A DNA stretch of 7,921 bases from Spirochaetota bacterium (GTDB lineage: Bacteria; Spirochaetota; Leptospiria; Turneriellales; Turneriellaceae), in assembly GCA_029561505.1 (NCBI GenBank), contig JAKQXK010000054.1:1-7921 (forward strand), given 5' to 3'. The notes beneath the pieces are model-generated. The model was not told the DNA's origin and did not search any database. It worked only from the letters and a program-made list of their open reading frames with translations. This document shows, piece after piece, positions 1 to 5,290 of the stretch (its first letter is position 1; the number at the start of each line of letters is the position of its first letter). The position numbers and the translations under genes were made by a program.

Positions 1-904
1 TTGACGAAACGGCGTTCGCAACACCGAGCCCCCTCAGCACCTTGTCGCTGTCAGCGCGCACATGCTTGAGGTTGTCGAGAATCACCATGGTCTTGAGGGT
101 ATCAACAGACAGAATCATCGCAAGCATTGCGCCCGAAGCGATAATTTTGGGCCAGAGCGAGGGGGATATAGAAGCGATAAGCTGCCACGGCGGCAGGTTG
201 AATATCTGATCGCCTGTTCTAATCTTGCCGACGAGGTACTTGCTATTGACGGTGTCGAAGAGAGAGCCGTCGGTGAGGCCAATGATCGCAAACGTCAGCA
301 TGCCGCCGCTCAAAGCAATTATCGGTGCAGGCACGCGTTTCGAAATTCTGCCCGCCAGAAAGGCCAGCGTCACCGTGACGGCAAGCACCGGCAGGTTGAC
401 CCACCTGAGCTGCGCCCAGCTGAACTCAGCCCAGCGTGAAATATGCAACTCAGGAAAAGCCTTCGCGAACTGGCCGAAAAAAATGATAACTGCGACCGCG
501 CTCAGATAGCCCGCGATCACCGGGTAGGGCACAAATTTTATCAGCCTGCCGCCTTTGAAGACGGCGAGCAAGAGCTGCAAAGAGCCGGCGGTTGCGCCGG
601 TCAGAAGCAAAATCAGCGTCAGCTGTTCGCGCGAGAGGCCGGTGAACTGCGACTTCAGCTGCAGCACCATCGCAGCGAGGTAGGCCGTTGCGGCCGCCGA
701 TGGCGTGCTGATCAGAATCGGGTTGCGCCCCACGGGGCCATTCACCAGCCCCAAGACGATCACACCCAGAATACCGGCGATTGCACCCGCGCCCGAAAGC
801 GCCGGATCAATGGCAACGTAGACCGTGACACCAAAGGCAATAGCCTGCGGCAATGCCACCAACGCGGCCGAAAAGCCGCCGAGCATATTTTTTAGGCCAG
901 GCAT
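1..904 (-). CDS. SulP (SLC26-type) anion transporter, N-terminal 301 residues, cut by window edge
   Basis: Reading the minus strand from an ATG at 904 gives 301 uninterrupted codons that run off the left edge. The product is very hydrophobic and reads as the membrane domain of a SulP permease, which carries sulfate, bicarbonate or similar anions across the inner membrane. Seen directly: PQAIAFG at residues 19-25 (first helix signature), NPILISTPSAAATA at 61-74 (anion-site half-helix region), KFVPYPVIAGY at 123-133, and SVDTLKTMVILDN at 266-278 followed by GLGVANAVS. The acidic residue D268 sits where most family members have Glu or Asp. Any C-terminal STAS domain would lie outside the window. 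An in-frame stop precedes the ATG and no alternative start codon lies between. The ribosome site is weak (GAGAG). The barrel gene ends 43 bp upstream on the same strand, so co-transcription is possible. The substrate cannot be told from this fragment. Confidence 0.9.
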   Translation of the reverse strand, partial: MPGLKNMLGGFSAALVALPQAIAFGVTVYVAIDPALSGAGAIAGILGVIVLGLVNGPVGRNPILISTPSAAATAYLAAMVLQLKSQFTGLSREQLTLILLLTGATAGSLQLLLAVFKGGRLIKFVPYPVIAGYLSAVAVIIFFGQFAKAFPELHISRWAEFSWAQLRWVNLPVLAVTVTLAFLAGRISKRVPAPIIALSGGMLTFAIIGLTDGSLFDTVNSKYLVGKIRTGDQIFNLPPWQLIASISPSLWPKIIASGAMLAMILSVDTLKTMVILDNLKHVRADSDKVLRGLGVANAVSS

Positions 905-916
905 ACGGGCTCTCGC

Positions 917-936
917 GATAACCTTACCGGGTTACC
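917..936 (-). other. Inverted repeat in the leader of the SulP gene
   Basis: On the minus strand GGTAACC, a 6-nt loop and GGTTATC form a 7-bp stem with one G-T pair in the 43-bp gap between the barrel gene and the SulP gene. It is not followed by a T-run, so it does not look like a terminator. It could be a processing or stability element between the two cistrons, or chance. Confidence 0.25.
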
Positions 937-947
937 GTTTCTATATT

Positions 948-1526
948 CTAAAAGCGGAAATCGACGCCGACTTCGAGCACGGTGATGCCGTAACCGATTT
1001 TGCCACGCAGCGCCAGCGTATCGTTGATGAAGTAGCGTGCAAGACCGAAGATTCCCCAGGCGATTCCACTGCCCGACGCCGACGCGTAATTGAAGCCAGC
1101 GACGTTGCTGTCAATCGAAGAGCTGACGGCATAATAGCCGAGAGAAATGCCTACGCCGAGATCGAGATTTGAAACTTTCATGGGCAGGTGAAAAGTGCCT
1201 GAGGCGACAATCGGAATAATTGAATAACTGTATTTCGTCGTGTAACCAGCCGAGTTGATTGATTCGCTATAGCCCCAATAACCGATTGTGCCGCCAATGC
1301 CGATTTCATTCGTCACGGCATATTCTGCGTTCGCCATAAGGGCAGCACCGCCGAGGTAACCCAGACCTGAACCCAAACCAAGGCTGCCACCGACGTACCA
1401 GGCGCCCTGCCGAAATGCGCTGCCCGTTACCGGCGCGCTGCTCAGAATCTTATTCGCGGCGAAGAGCCCACTCTGGCCCAGCATGAACGTTGCGCTCATC
1501 AGAATAACAAATTTTTTTATGAACAT
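948..1526 (-). CDS. Small outer-membrane beta-barrel protein (OmpA/OmpW-like size)
   Basis: This encodes 192 residues. The start is well fixed: AAGGAG lies 5 nt before the ATG. Residues 1-23 form a Sec signal peptide (basic MFIKK, hydrophobic core, LFA before AN). The mature part is rich in Gly, Ser and Tyr, with alternating hydrophobic strands separated by short turns, for example around 42-60, 63-90, 100-117, 120-138 and 150-192. It ends GVDFRF, with the terminal Phe expected of a substrate for the BAM assembly machinery. Length and strand count suggest an 8-stranded barrel in the outer membrane. No ligand or pathway can be read from the sequence. The barrel class is inferred from pattern, not from a recognised named family. 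It is transcribed divergently from the exported protein at 1739 and may share a leader with the SulP gene. Confidence 0.8.
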   Translation of the reverse strand: MFIKKFVILMSATFMLGQSGLFAANKILSSAPVTGSAFRQGAWYVGGSLGLGSGLGYLGGAALMANAEYAVTNEIGIGGTIGYWGYSESINSAGYTTKYSYSIIPIVASGTFHLPMKVSNLDLGVGISLGYYAVSSSIDSNVAGFNYASASGSGIAWGIFGLARYFINDTLALRGKIGYGITVLEVGVDFRF

Positions 1527-1531
1527 GTTGA

Positions 1532-1537
1532 CTCCTT
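1532..1537 (-). promoter_or_regulatory. Strong Shine-Dalgarno site of the barrel gene
   Basis: AAGGAG on the minus strand, 5 nt from the ATG at 1526. It is one of only two textbook ribosome sites in the window and fixes the start of the barrel gene. Confidence 0.8.
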
Positions 1538-1662
1538 CAAGATCGAAGAACCCAAGCTAAGGCCCGATACCGCATGTACATGAGAATACAGGTGATCGAT
1601 CGCATGAGCATCGGCGCTTTTCGCCAGCGCTGCGGCAGGCGTTCAGGGTTCAGCGATATTGC

Positions 1663-1673
1663 TATTGACAATA
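1663..1673 (+). promoter_or_regulatory. Candidate -35 (TTGACA) inside a TATTGACAATA palindrome
   Basis: TTGACA at 1665-1670 is a perfect -35 hexamer, 69 bp before the ATG at 1739. It is embedded in a 5-1-5 palindrome. The best -10 at a 16-17 bp spacing (around 1687-1693) matches poorly. That would fit an activator-dependent promoter, or chance. Confidence 0.3.
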
Positions 1674-1728
1674 AGTAAACTCACAAGATCTTCACTACCG
1701 CGAAACAATAATCGCAATTCAGACAATC

Positions 1729-1733
1729 AGGAG
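1729..1733 (+). promoter_or_regulatory. Shine-Dalgarno site of the exported PsbP-like gene
   Basis: AGGAG lies 5 nt before the ATG at 1739 and fixes that start. Confidence 0.75.
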
Positions 1734-1738
1734 ATACC

Positions 1739-2215
1739 ATGAAGAAAATAATTTTGATTAGCGCAGCCTTGCTTTTTGCAGGCAGTCTCAGCGCAAAAAA
1801 GTACCCGCACCCAGAATCAGGCGTTGTCGTCGACATTCCCGGTAGCTGGCAGGTTTCGGGTGACGACCATTCTTTGCACGCGCAGACCAAAGACGGACAC
1901 GCGCATATGTTCTTTCAGGTTACCGAAGCCGACAGCATGGAAGCCGCGCTCAATGCGCTCGACGGCGAACTCAACAAGGTTGTGCAGAACATGACACACG
2001 ACGAAGCCAAAGACACAAAGGTCAATGGCATGAAAGCGGTTTCGATCGACGGCAAGGGTACCGTAGAGGGCCACAATGTCGAACTGGGTATTCTCGTGAT
2101 TCAAACGCCGAAGAACAAAGCGCTCATCGTTTTCGGTATGGTGTCAGAAGAGGGACTCAAGAAATATGAAAAAGGTCTGATGCGTATCTTGCGCGGTATC
2201 AAGCCGATGAAATGA
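1739..2215 (+). CDS. Exported small protein, PsbP/DUF1795-like
   Basis: This encodes 158 residues. The start is supported by AGGAG 5 nt upstream. Residues 1-19 are a signal peptide (MKK, hydrophobic ILISAALLFAG, then SLSA before KK). There is no lipobox cysteine, so the mature protein is probably periplasmic or secreted. The mature part has the layout of the MOG1/PsbP/DUF1795 alpha/beta fold: a short strand ending in VVVDIPGSWQV (about 29-39), a sheet with HMFFQVTEA (about 56-64), a helix with ALNALDGELNKVV, then NGMKAVSIDGKGTVEGHNVELGILVIQT and a C-terminal helix ending in RILRGIKPMK. The fold assignment is an inference from this pattern, and no function is known from it. The gene stands alone: it is divergent from the barrel gene and followed by a hairpin terminator. 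Confidence 0.8.
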   Translation: MKKIILISAALLFAGSLSAKKYPHPESGVVVDIPGSWQVSGDDHSLHAQTKDGHAHMFFQVTEADSMEAALNALDGELNKVVQNMTHDEAKDTKVNGMKAVSIDGKGTVEGHNVELGILVIQTPKNKALIVFGMVSEEGLKKYEKGLMRILRGIKPMK

Positions 2216-2234
2216 CCGGCCGCGCTTTGATTTA

Positions 2235-2248
2235 GGTTCGCAAGAACC
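2235..2248 (+). other. Hairpin with GNRA tetraloop in the 3' untranslated region
   Basis: GGTTC-GCAA-GAACC forms a perfect 5-bp stem closed by a GCAA tetraloop, 20 bp after the stop at 2215 and just before the terminator hairpin. It may be an mRNA 3'-end stability element. Confidence 0.45.
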
Positions 2249-2249
2249 C

Positions 2250-2281
2250 GAGGCGAAAGGCGCCTTTTCAGGCGCCGCCTC
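2250..2281 (+). terminator. Hairpin terminator after the PsbP-like gene
   Basis: GGCGCC (2259-2264), loop TTTTCA and GGCGCC (2271-2276) form a 6-bp GC stem. It is extended by GAGGC (2250-2254) pairing with GCCTC (2277-2281) around a 4-nt bulge (2255-2258). A T-rich stretch (CATTTCTATTTT) follows. The T-tract is interrupted, but position and stem strength make a terminator likely. Confidence 0.65.
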
Positions 2282-2322
2282 CATTTCTATTTTCCGCATA
2301 TCGCGTCGTTGCAGCATAGCCC

Positions 2323-3318
2323 ATGCGCTTTAGCCAGAAAAAAGTCACCGTTACCGGGGCCGCCGGTTTCATCGGCAGAAAGCTCGTCGAGCAGCTCGTC
2401 GCCGAAGGCGCGCAGGTCACTGCAGTCGATCTTCCCGGCGTGAAGTTTCCCGACTGGAAAGGCGTCGAATGTGTCGGCTCTGATCTTGGTGACGCGCGTG
2501 AGTTGCAGAAACTTATCGGCGGCCGCGATCTCGTGTTTCATCTTGCGTTTCCCGTTTCTGACTGGGAAAAAGAAGCGCTGTTTCAGGCGGCGCTCGGTCA
2601 CAGCGAAGAGATCTGCCGCATTTGTACCGCTGAAAAAATTCGCCTCGTGATCACCACGTCAGTGGTCGTGTACGCCGACCAGATCGGCAAAGGGCCTATA
2701 ACAGAAGAAACTCCTTATGGTAAACCCAATGGCCACTACATGGCCTATAAGCAGAAACAAGAACAGATCGCGCTACGCTATGCGAAAGAGCAGCACGGCG
2801 ATATCTGCATCGTGAGGCCCGCGAACGTCTATGGCGCGGGCTCGAAGCCGTGGGTCATTGAGGTCGCGCGCGTGCTCGCGAAGGGTGTGCCCGGTCTCGT
2901 CGATGGCGGCAAAGGTCGCGCAGGCCTTGTGCTCGTCGACAACCTCGTGCATGTGCTTTTGCTTGCAGCCAAAGAGGATGCAGCACGCGGCGAAATTTTT
3001 CTCGCAGTCGACGACAACACCGTCACCTGGCATGACTATTTTGCGGCGATTGCGGGCTTTATCAAAGCCGGCGAACCGAAAAGTGTTCCGCGGATTGTGG
3101 CTGAAATTGCCGCCACGGGCGCAGAGCTCACCTGGAAAACCCTCAGCCTCGCTGGCCGACCGCCGCTGACCCGGCAGGCACTGACGCTTGTCGGCCACGA
3201 CAATGATTTCAAGAATGACAAGATCAAGCGTGTGCTGGGGTTTGTGCCGGTCAAAACTTACGATCAGGGCCTGTCTGAGATCGCGGCGTTTCTGGCTAAG
3301 AATACCTGGCAAGAGTAA
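2323..3318 (+). CDS. NAD(P)-dependent epimerase/dehydratase, extended SDR family (3-beta-HSD-like)
   Basis: This encodes 331 residues, a normal length for an extended short-chain dehydrogenase, and is probably cytoplasmic. The N-terminus is a Rossmann fold: VTGAAGFIG at 10-18 (TGxxGxxG) and acidic D36 after the second strand, which favours NAD over NADP. The catalytic set is visible: TTS at 111-113 and Y139-M-A-Y-K143 (YxxxK). RPANVYG at 165-171 and LVLVDNLVHVLLLA at 202-215 are typical of the NAD-epimerase and 3-beta-hydroxysteroid dehydrogenase branch. The substrate pocket (about 230-300) gives no clue to the substrate, which could be a sugar nucleotide, a sterol-like alcohol or a lipid intermediate. 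An in-frame stop lies two codons before the ATG, so this start is the only choice although no Shine-Dalgarno site is seen. A terminator upstream and a regulated promoter downstream suggest a single-gene unit. Confidence 0.88.
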   Translation: MRFSQKKVTVTGAAGFIGRKLVEQLVAEGAQVTAVDLPGVKFPDWKGVECVGSDLGDARELQKLIGGRDLVFHLAFPVSDWEKEALFQAALGHSEEICRICTAEKIRLVITTSVVVYADQIGKGPITEETPYGKPNGHYMAYKQKQEQIALRYAKEQHGDICIVRPANVYGAGSKPWVIEVARVLAKGVPGLVDGGKGRAGLVLVDNLVHVLLLAAKEDAARGEIFLAVDDNTVTWHDYFAAIAGFIKAGEPKSVPRIVAEIAATGAELTWKTLSLAGRPPLTRQALTLVGHDNDFKNDKIKRVLGFVPVKTYDQGLSEIAAFLAKNTWQE

Positions 3319-3362
3319 ACGGTTCAACAGCCACGAAATTCCAGAGCTGTGTGAAAAGTGGT

Positions 3363-3386
3363 CGATATATCGTATATTTACGATAT
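3363..3386. promoter_or_regulatory. ArsR-type operator: overlapping palindromes before the repressor gene
   Basis: ATATCGTA (3367-3374), spacer TATT and TACGATAT (3379-3386) form a perfect 8-4-8 inverted repeat. A second perfect 10-bp palindrome, CGATATATCG (3363-3372), overlaps its left arm. AT-rich dyads of this kind are typical operators of ArsR/SmtB repressors. A -10-like TATATT (3373-3378) sits in the middle, so bound repressor would block polymerase. The site ends 7 bp before the ATG at 3394, which points to autoregulation and a very short or absent leader. Confidence 0.7.
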
Positions 3387-3393
3387 TAGATGT

Positions 3394-3729
3394 ATGGTCG
3401 CCAAGAGCACTGAATTTCCGCCGCTTGAGCGCGATGTGGCAACTATTGCCAAAGCCCTCTCGCACCCGGCGCGCATTGCGATTCTCAAAATTCTCGCGGC
3501 GGCTGACGGCTGCATGTGCGGTGACATCGTTGAAAAATTGCCGCTCGCGCAATCGACTGTCTCTCAACATCTCAAATATCTTAAAGAGGCAGGGCTCATC
3601 ACAGGCGATAGCGAGGGCACGAAAAGCTGCTACTGTGCGAACTTTGACGCCGTAAAAGCCTTCAAAGAAAATTTCGACGCAGTTTTTGCCGAGATTCACA
3701 CGATCAGATCGGGCAGGGCATGTTGCTGA
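3394..3729 (+). CDS. ArsR-family metal(loid)-responsive repressor with three cysteine pairs
   Basis: This encodes 111 residues in the cytoplasm. LSHPARIAILKIL (22-34) and QSTVSQHLKYLKEAGLI (53-69) form the winged-helix DNA-binding domain of the ArsR/SmtB family. Cysteine pairs are at C40-M-C42, C79-Y-C81 (in GTKSCYC) and C110-C111 at the very end. The first lies near the position of the As(III)/metal-binding CxC of classical ArsR, though in a different local sequence. The family represses its own operon and lets go when thiolates bind As(III), Sb(III) or a soft metal; which inducer applies here is inference. A GTG at 3358 would add 12 residues, but the operator and promoter lie inside that extension, so the ATG at 3394 is preferred. 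No Shine-Dalgarno is seen. The last 10 bp overlap the ligase gene, so translation is probably coupled. Confidence 0.88.
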   Translation: MVAKSTEFPPLERDVATIAKALSHPARIAILKILAAADGCMCGDIVEKLPLAQSTVSQHLKYLKEAGLITGDSEGTKSCYCANFDAVKAFKENFDAVFAEIHTIRSGRACC

Positions 3730-4901
3730 AAAAAATCACCAACAACGAAGTGTTCAAGGCAGAATTTCTTAACGAACACTGCCACTGCTCAACACTCGAC
3801 AAGAGTTCGCTCGAGCACGCGCAATTTTTCAGTGAGCACCCGCATTTTTTGTCGCTCGACAATCTGCAACAAATGCAGGCGTTCATCGAGGCACATGAAA
3901 GATTAATCAGCTATGGGCTGTCGCCCATAGCTGATAAGCAAGATGAACGGGGCATATTCAACTCATATGATTTTCATATCTCAGACAACGGCCCGCAGCT
4001 CATCGAGATCAACACCAACGCTGCCGGGGCACTGCTCGGCCTGCACGCCGAGCGCAAAATGCTGCAGTGCTGCGAGGGTTTGCCGGGCTATTTGTCTTAC
4101 CCTGGGTTTGGCTTCGATGCCGAGAAAATCGTCGCAATGTTTCGCCGCGAGTTCGCGCTGCGTTTTCCCGATAGGTTGCTGACGCGGGTTGCAATTGTCG
4201 ATGAGAACCCGACGGCACAATTCTTCTATTCAGAGTTTGTGCTCGTGCAAGAACTTCTACAGAGCCACGGCATCGACGCCGTCATCGTGCCACCTGAAGC
4301 GCTGTCAATCAGCGGCGGTGTTGCGTATGCGAATGAGATGCCCATTGATTTTATTTATAATCGCCTGACGGATTTCTCACTGCAAGAGGCCGGCTCGGCT
4401 ACGCTCAGGCAAATCTTTGAACAGGGTATTGCCACGGTTAGCCCGAACCCGGCAGTGCATGCGCTTTATGCGCGCAAAGCGAACCTCGCACTTTTGTGGT
4501 CTGAAGCTGCGGCGAATCTGCCGCAGAGTGATCTCGCGGTTGTGCGGGCGCATCTGCCAGAGACAATATTTGTGACGCCAGAGAATGCTGATCTGCTCTG
4601 GTCAAAAAAGAAAGAATGGTTTTTTAAGCCTGTCGACGGTTATGGTGGCAAGGGTGTTTATCGCGGTGATAAACTCACAACACGCGTATGGCAACATATC
4701 AAAGAAGGTGGTTACATTGCGCAGCGGTATGTGGCCCCGCGCGAACGCCAGGTGATCAAAGACATGAATCTCAAATACGACGTGCGGGTCTATACCTATG
4801 CCGGTGAAATTCTGGGGCTCATGGCCCGTTATTACCAGGGGCAGACGACAAATTTTCGCACCGAGCACGGAGGCCTCGCCAGCGTGCTCGTGACCAATTA
4901 A
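3720..4901 (+). CDS. Circularly permuted ATP-grasp ligase, ArsR-linked, unknown product
   Basis: This encodes 393 residues, probably cytoplasmic. ATP-grasp motifs are present but in permuted order. SYDFHI (82-87) and LIEINTN (94-100), which would supply the metal-binding Glu and Asn, come first. The lysine and glycine-rich loop FKPVDGYGGKGVYRGDKL (302-319), AQRYVAP (334-340) and LKYDVRVYTY (351-360) come last. In ordinary members such as D-Ala-D-Ala ligase the E-x-N motif is near the C-terminus. The order here, with a DF followed by L-x-E-x-N, resembles glutathionylspermidine synthase. Such enzymes join a carboxylate to an amine via an acyl phosphate. An HCHC cluster at 20-23 could bind a soft metal. 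The gene overlaps the ArsR gene by 10 bp, so it is likely induced by the same signal, and one guess is a thiol-peptide or metallophore product. The start is set by that overlap. No close named homologue is recognised. Confidence 0.82.
   Translation: MLLKKITNNEVFKAEFLNEHCHCSTLDKSSLEHAQFFSEHPHFLSLDNLQQMQAFIEAHERLISYGLSPIADKQDERGIFNSYDFHISDNGPQLIEINTNAAGALLGLHAERKMLQCCEGLPGYLSYPGFGFDAEKIVAMFRREFALRFPDRLLTRVAIVDENPTAQFFYSEFVLVQELLQSHGIDAVIVPPEALSISGGVAYANEMPIDFIYNRLTDFSLQEAGSATLRQIFEQGIATVSPNPAVHALYARKANLALLWSEAAANLPQSDLAVVRAHLPETIFVTPENADLLWSKKKEWFFKPVDGYGGKGVYRGDKLTTRVWQHIKEGGYIAQRYVAPRERQVIKDMNLKYDVRVYTYAGEILGLMARYYQGQTTNFRTEHGGLASVLVTN
3906..3935. repeat. Perfect 13-4-13 inverted repeat inside the ATP-grasp gene
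   Basis: ATCAGCTATGGGC (3906-3918), loop TGTC and the exact reverse complement at 3923-3935. The repeat codes for about residues 63-72 of the ligase, in frame. No T-run follows on either strand, so it is not a classical terminator. The mRNA should form a strong hairpin about 190 nt into the gene. Confidence 0.85.
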
Positions 4902-4908
4902 CTGAAGA

Positions 4909-5193
4909 TTATTTGCCAGTCACCGCAGGCCAGCCCTGCGACTGGTTGGTCAGAGTTTCTAATGAGCCGACTTGACTCGCACCAAGGCAGGTATAATGAA
5001 TTTTGCGTTTGGGCATTTTCTTAACCGACTTGTTGCGAAGCGCCGCGAGGGGTTTAGCCAAAGCCACATCACATGAGGCATTTGCATTTTTTGATGGCCC
5101 GAGTTCGGCTTCGGCGCGCGACATTTCAACCACTTCGAGCGATTGAAAATTTCCGTTAGAGAAATAGACGAGAACAACAAAGAGCATTTCCAT
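4909..5193 (-). CDS. Hypothetical small protein, start uncertain
   Basis: This is a 94-residue ORF from ATG 5193 to TAA 4909, converging on the ligase gene with a 7-bp gap and lying 97 bp downstream of the ceramidase-like gene on the same strand. I do not recognise a family. Residues 3-11 are a short hydrophobic stretch (MLFVVLVYF), then comes a mostly polar chain with two cysteines (ASC and YTC, about 41 and 69) that could form a disulfide, a basic stretch KKMPKRK, and a Gly/Ser-rich tail. Codon choice looks like the neighbouring genes, which is the main support. Against it: no Shine-Dalgarno site before the ATG, and the hydrophobic stretch has no basic residues ahead of it, so it is a poor signal peptide. 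An in-frame stop lies at 5236-5238. If it is not a gene, 4902-5290 holds only the hairpin and the palindrome noted separately. Confidence 0.45.
   Translation of the reverse strand: MEMLFVVLVYFSNGNFQSLEVVEMSRAEAELGPSKNANASCDVALAKPLAALRNKSVKKMPKRKIHYTCLGASQVGSLETLTNQSQGWPAVTGK
4916..4945. terminator. Hairpin at the convergent end of the ATP-grasp gene
   Basis: CCAGTC (4916-4921) pairs with GACTGG (4940-4945) and GCAGG (4925-4929) with CCTGC (4935-4939). This gives an 11-bp stem with one 3-nt bulge and a 5-nt loop, starting 15 bp after the ligase stop. T-rich sequence follows only weakly (TTGGTCAGAGTTTCT), so terminator function is uncertain. On the other strand it lies in the last codons of the small ORF at 4909-5193. 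Confidence 0.4.
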
Positions 5194-5271
5194 GCGCCAG
5201 AAAAGTCTGATCGACTCAGGAGAACAACACGAAATTCACGCCAGCGAGAACGTTTTTGTTTGTTCGGCATC

Positions 5272-5279
5272 AGCCGGCT
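5272..5279. other. AGCCGGCT palindrome downstream of the ceramidase-like gene
   Basis: This 8-bp perfect palindrome lies 12 bp past the stop of the minus-strand ceramidase-like gene. A short A-rich run precedes it on the plus strand, but there is no T-run on the minus-strand exit side. Function is unknown. Confidence 0.2.
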
Positions 5280-5290
5280 AAACGAAAATG

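Larger units (their letters stand above)
1527..1738. promoter_or_regulatory. Divergent intergenic region with palindromes
   Basis: These 212 bp separate two divergent genes for exported proteins and must hold both promoters. Visible elements: a perfect 10-bp palindrome CATGTACATG at 1573-1582; GATCGATC at 1594-1601; CGCATG repeated at 1571 and 1601, 30 bp apart; and TATTG-A-CAATA at 1663-1673, which overlaps a consensus -35 hexamer. No convincing -10 was found for either direction, so exact promoters are not assigned. Confidence 0.5.

Noticed and set aside
62..895. Plus-strand open frames across the left edge
   Set aside because: They are antisense to the SulP transporter, whose minus-strand reading is hydrophobic and carries family motifs. 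The plus frames are Arg/Gln/His-rich and featureless.
917..936. Terminator between the barrel and SulP genes
   Set aside because: The stem is not followed by T's in the direction of transcription. Listed only as an inverted repeat.
1613..1625. GGCG-CTTTT-CGCC hairpin in the divergent region
   Set aside because: Only four base pairs and no T-run, so chance is likely.
2773..3699. A 308-codon open frame on the minus strand opposite the SDR and ArsR genes
   Set aside because: It spans two well-supported plus-strand genes and the operator, has no family-like motifs, and its composition (Arg, His, Cys rich) is that of an antisense shadow.
3906..3935. The 13-4-13 repeat as an intrinsic terminator or a mobile palindromic insert
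   Set aside because: No T-run follows on either strand. The encoded residues run smoothly into the SYDFH motif, and no target-site duplication is seen.
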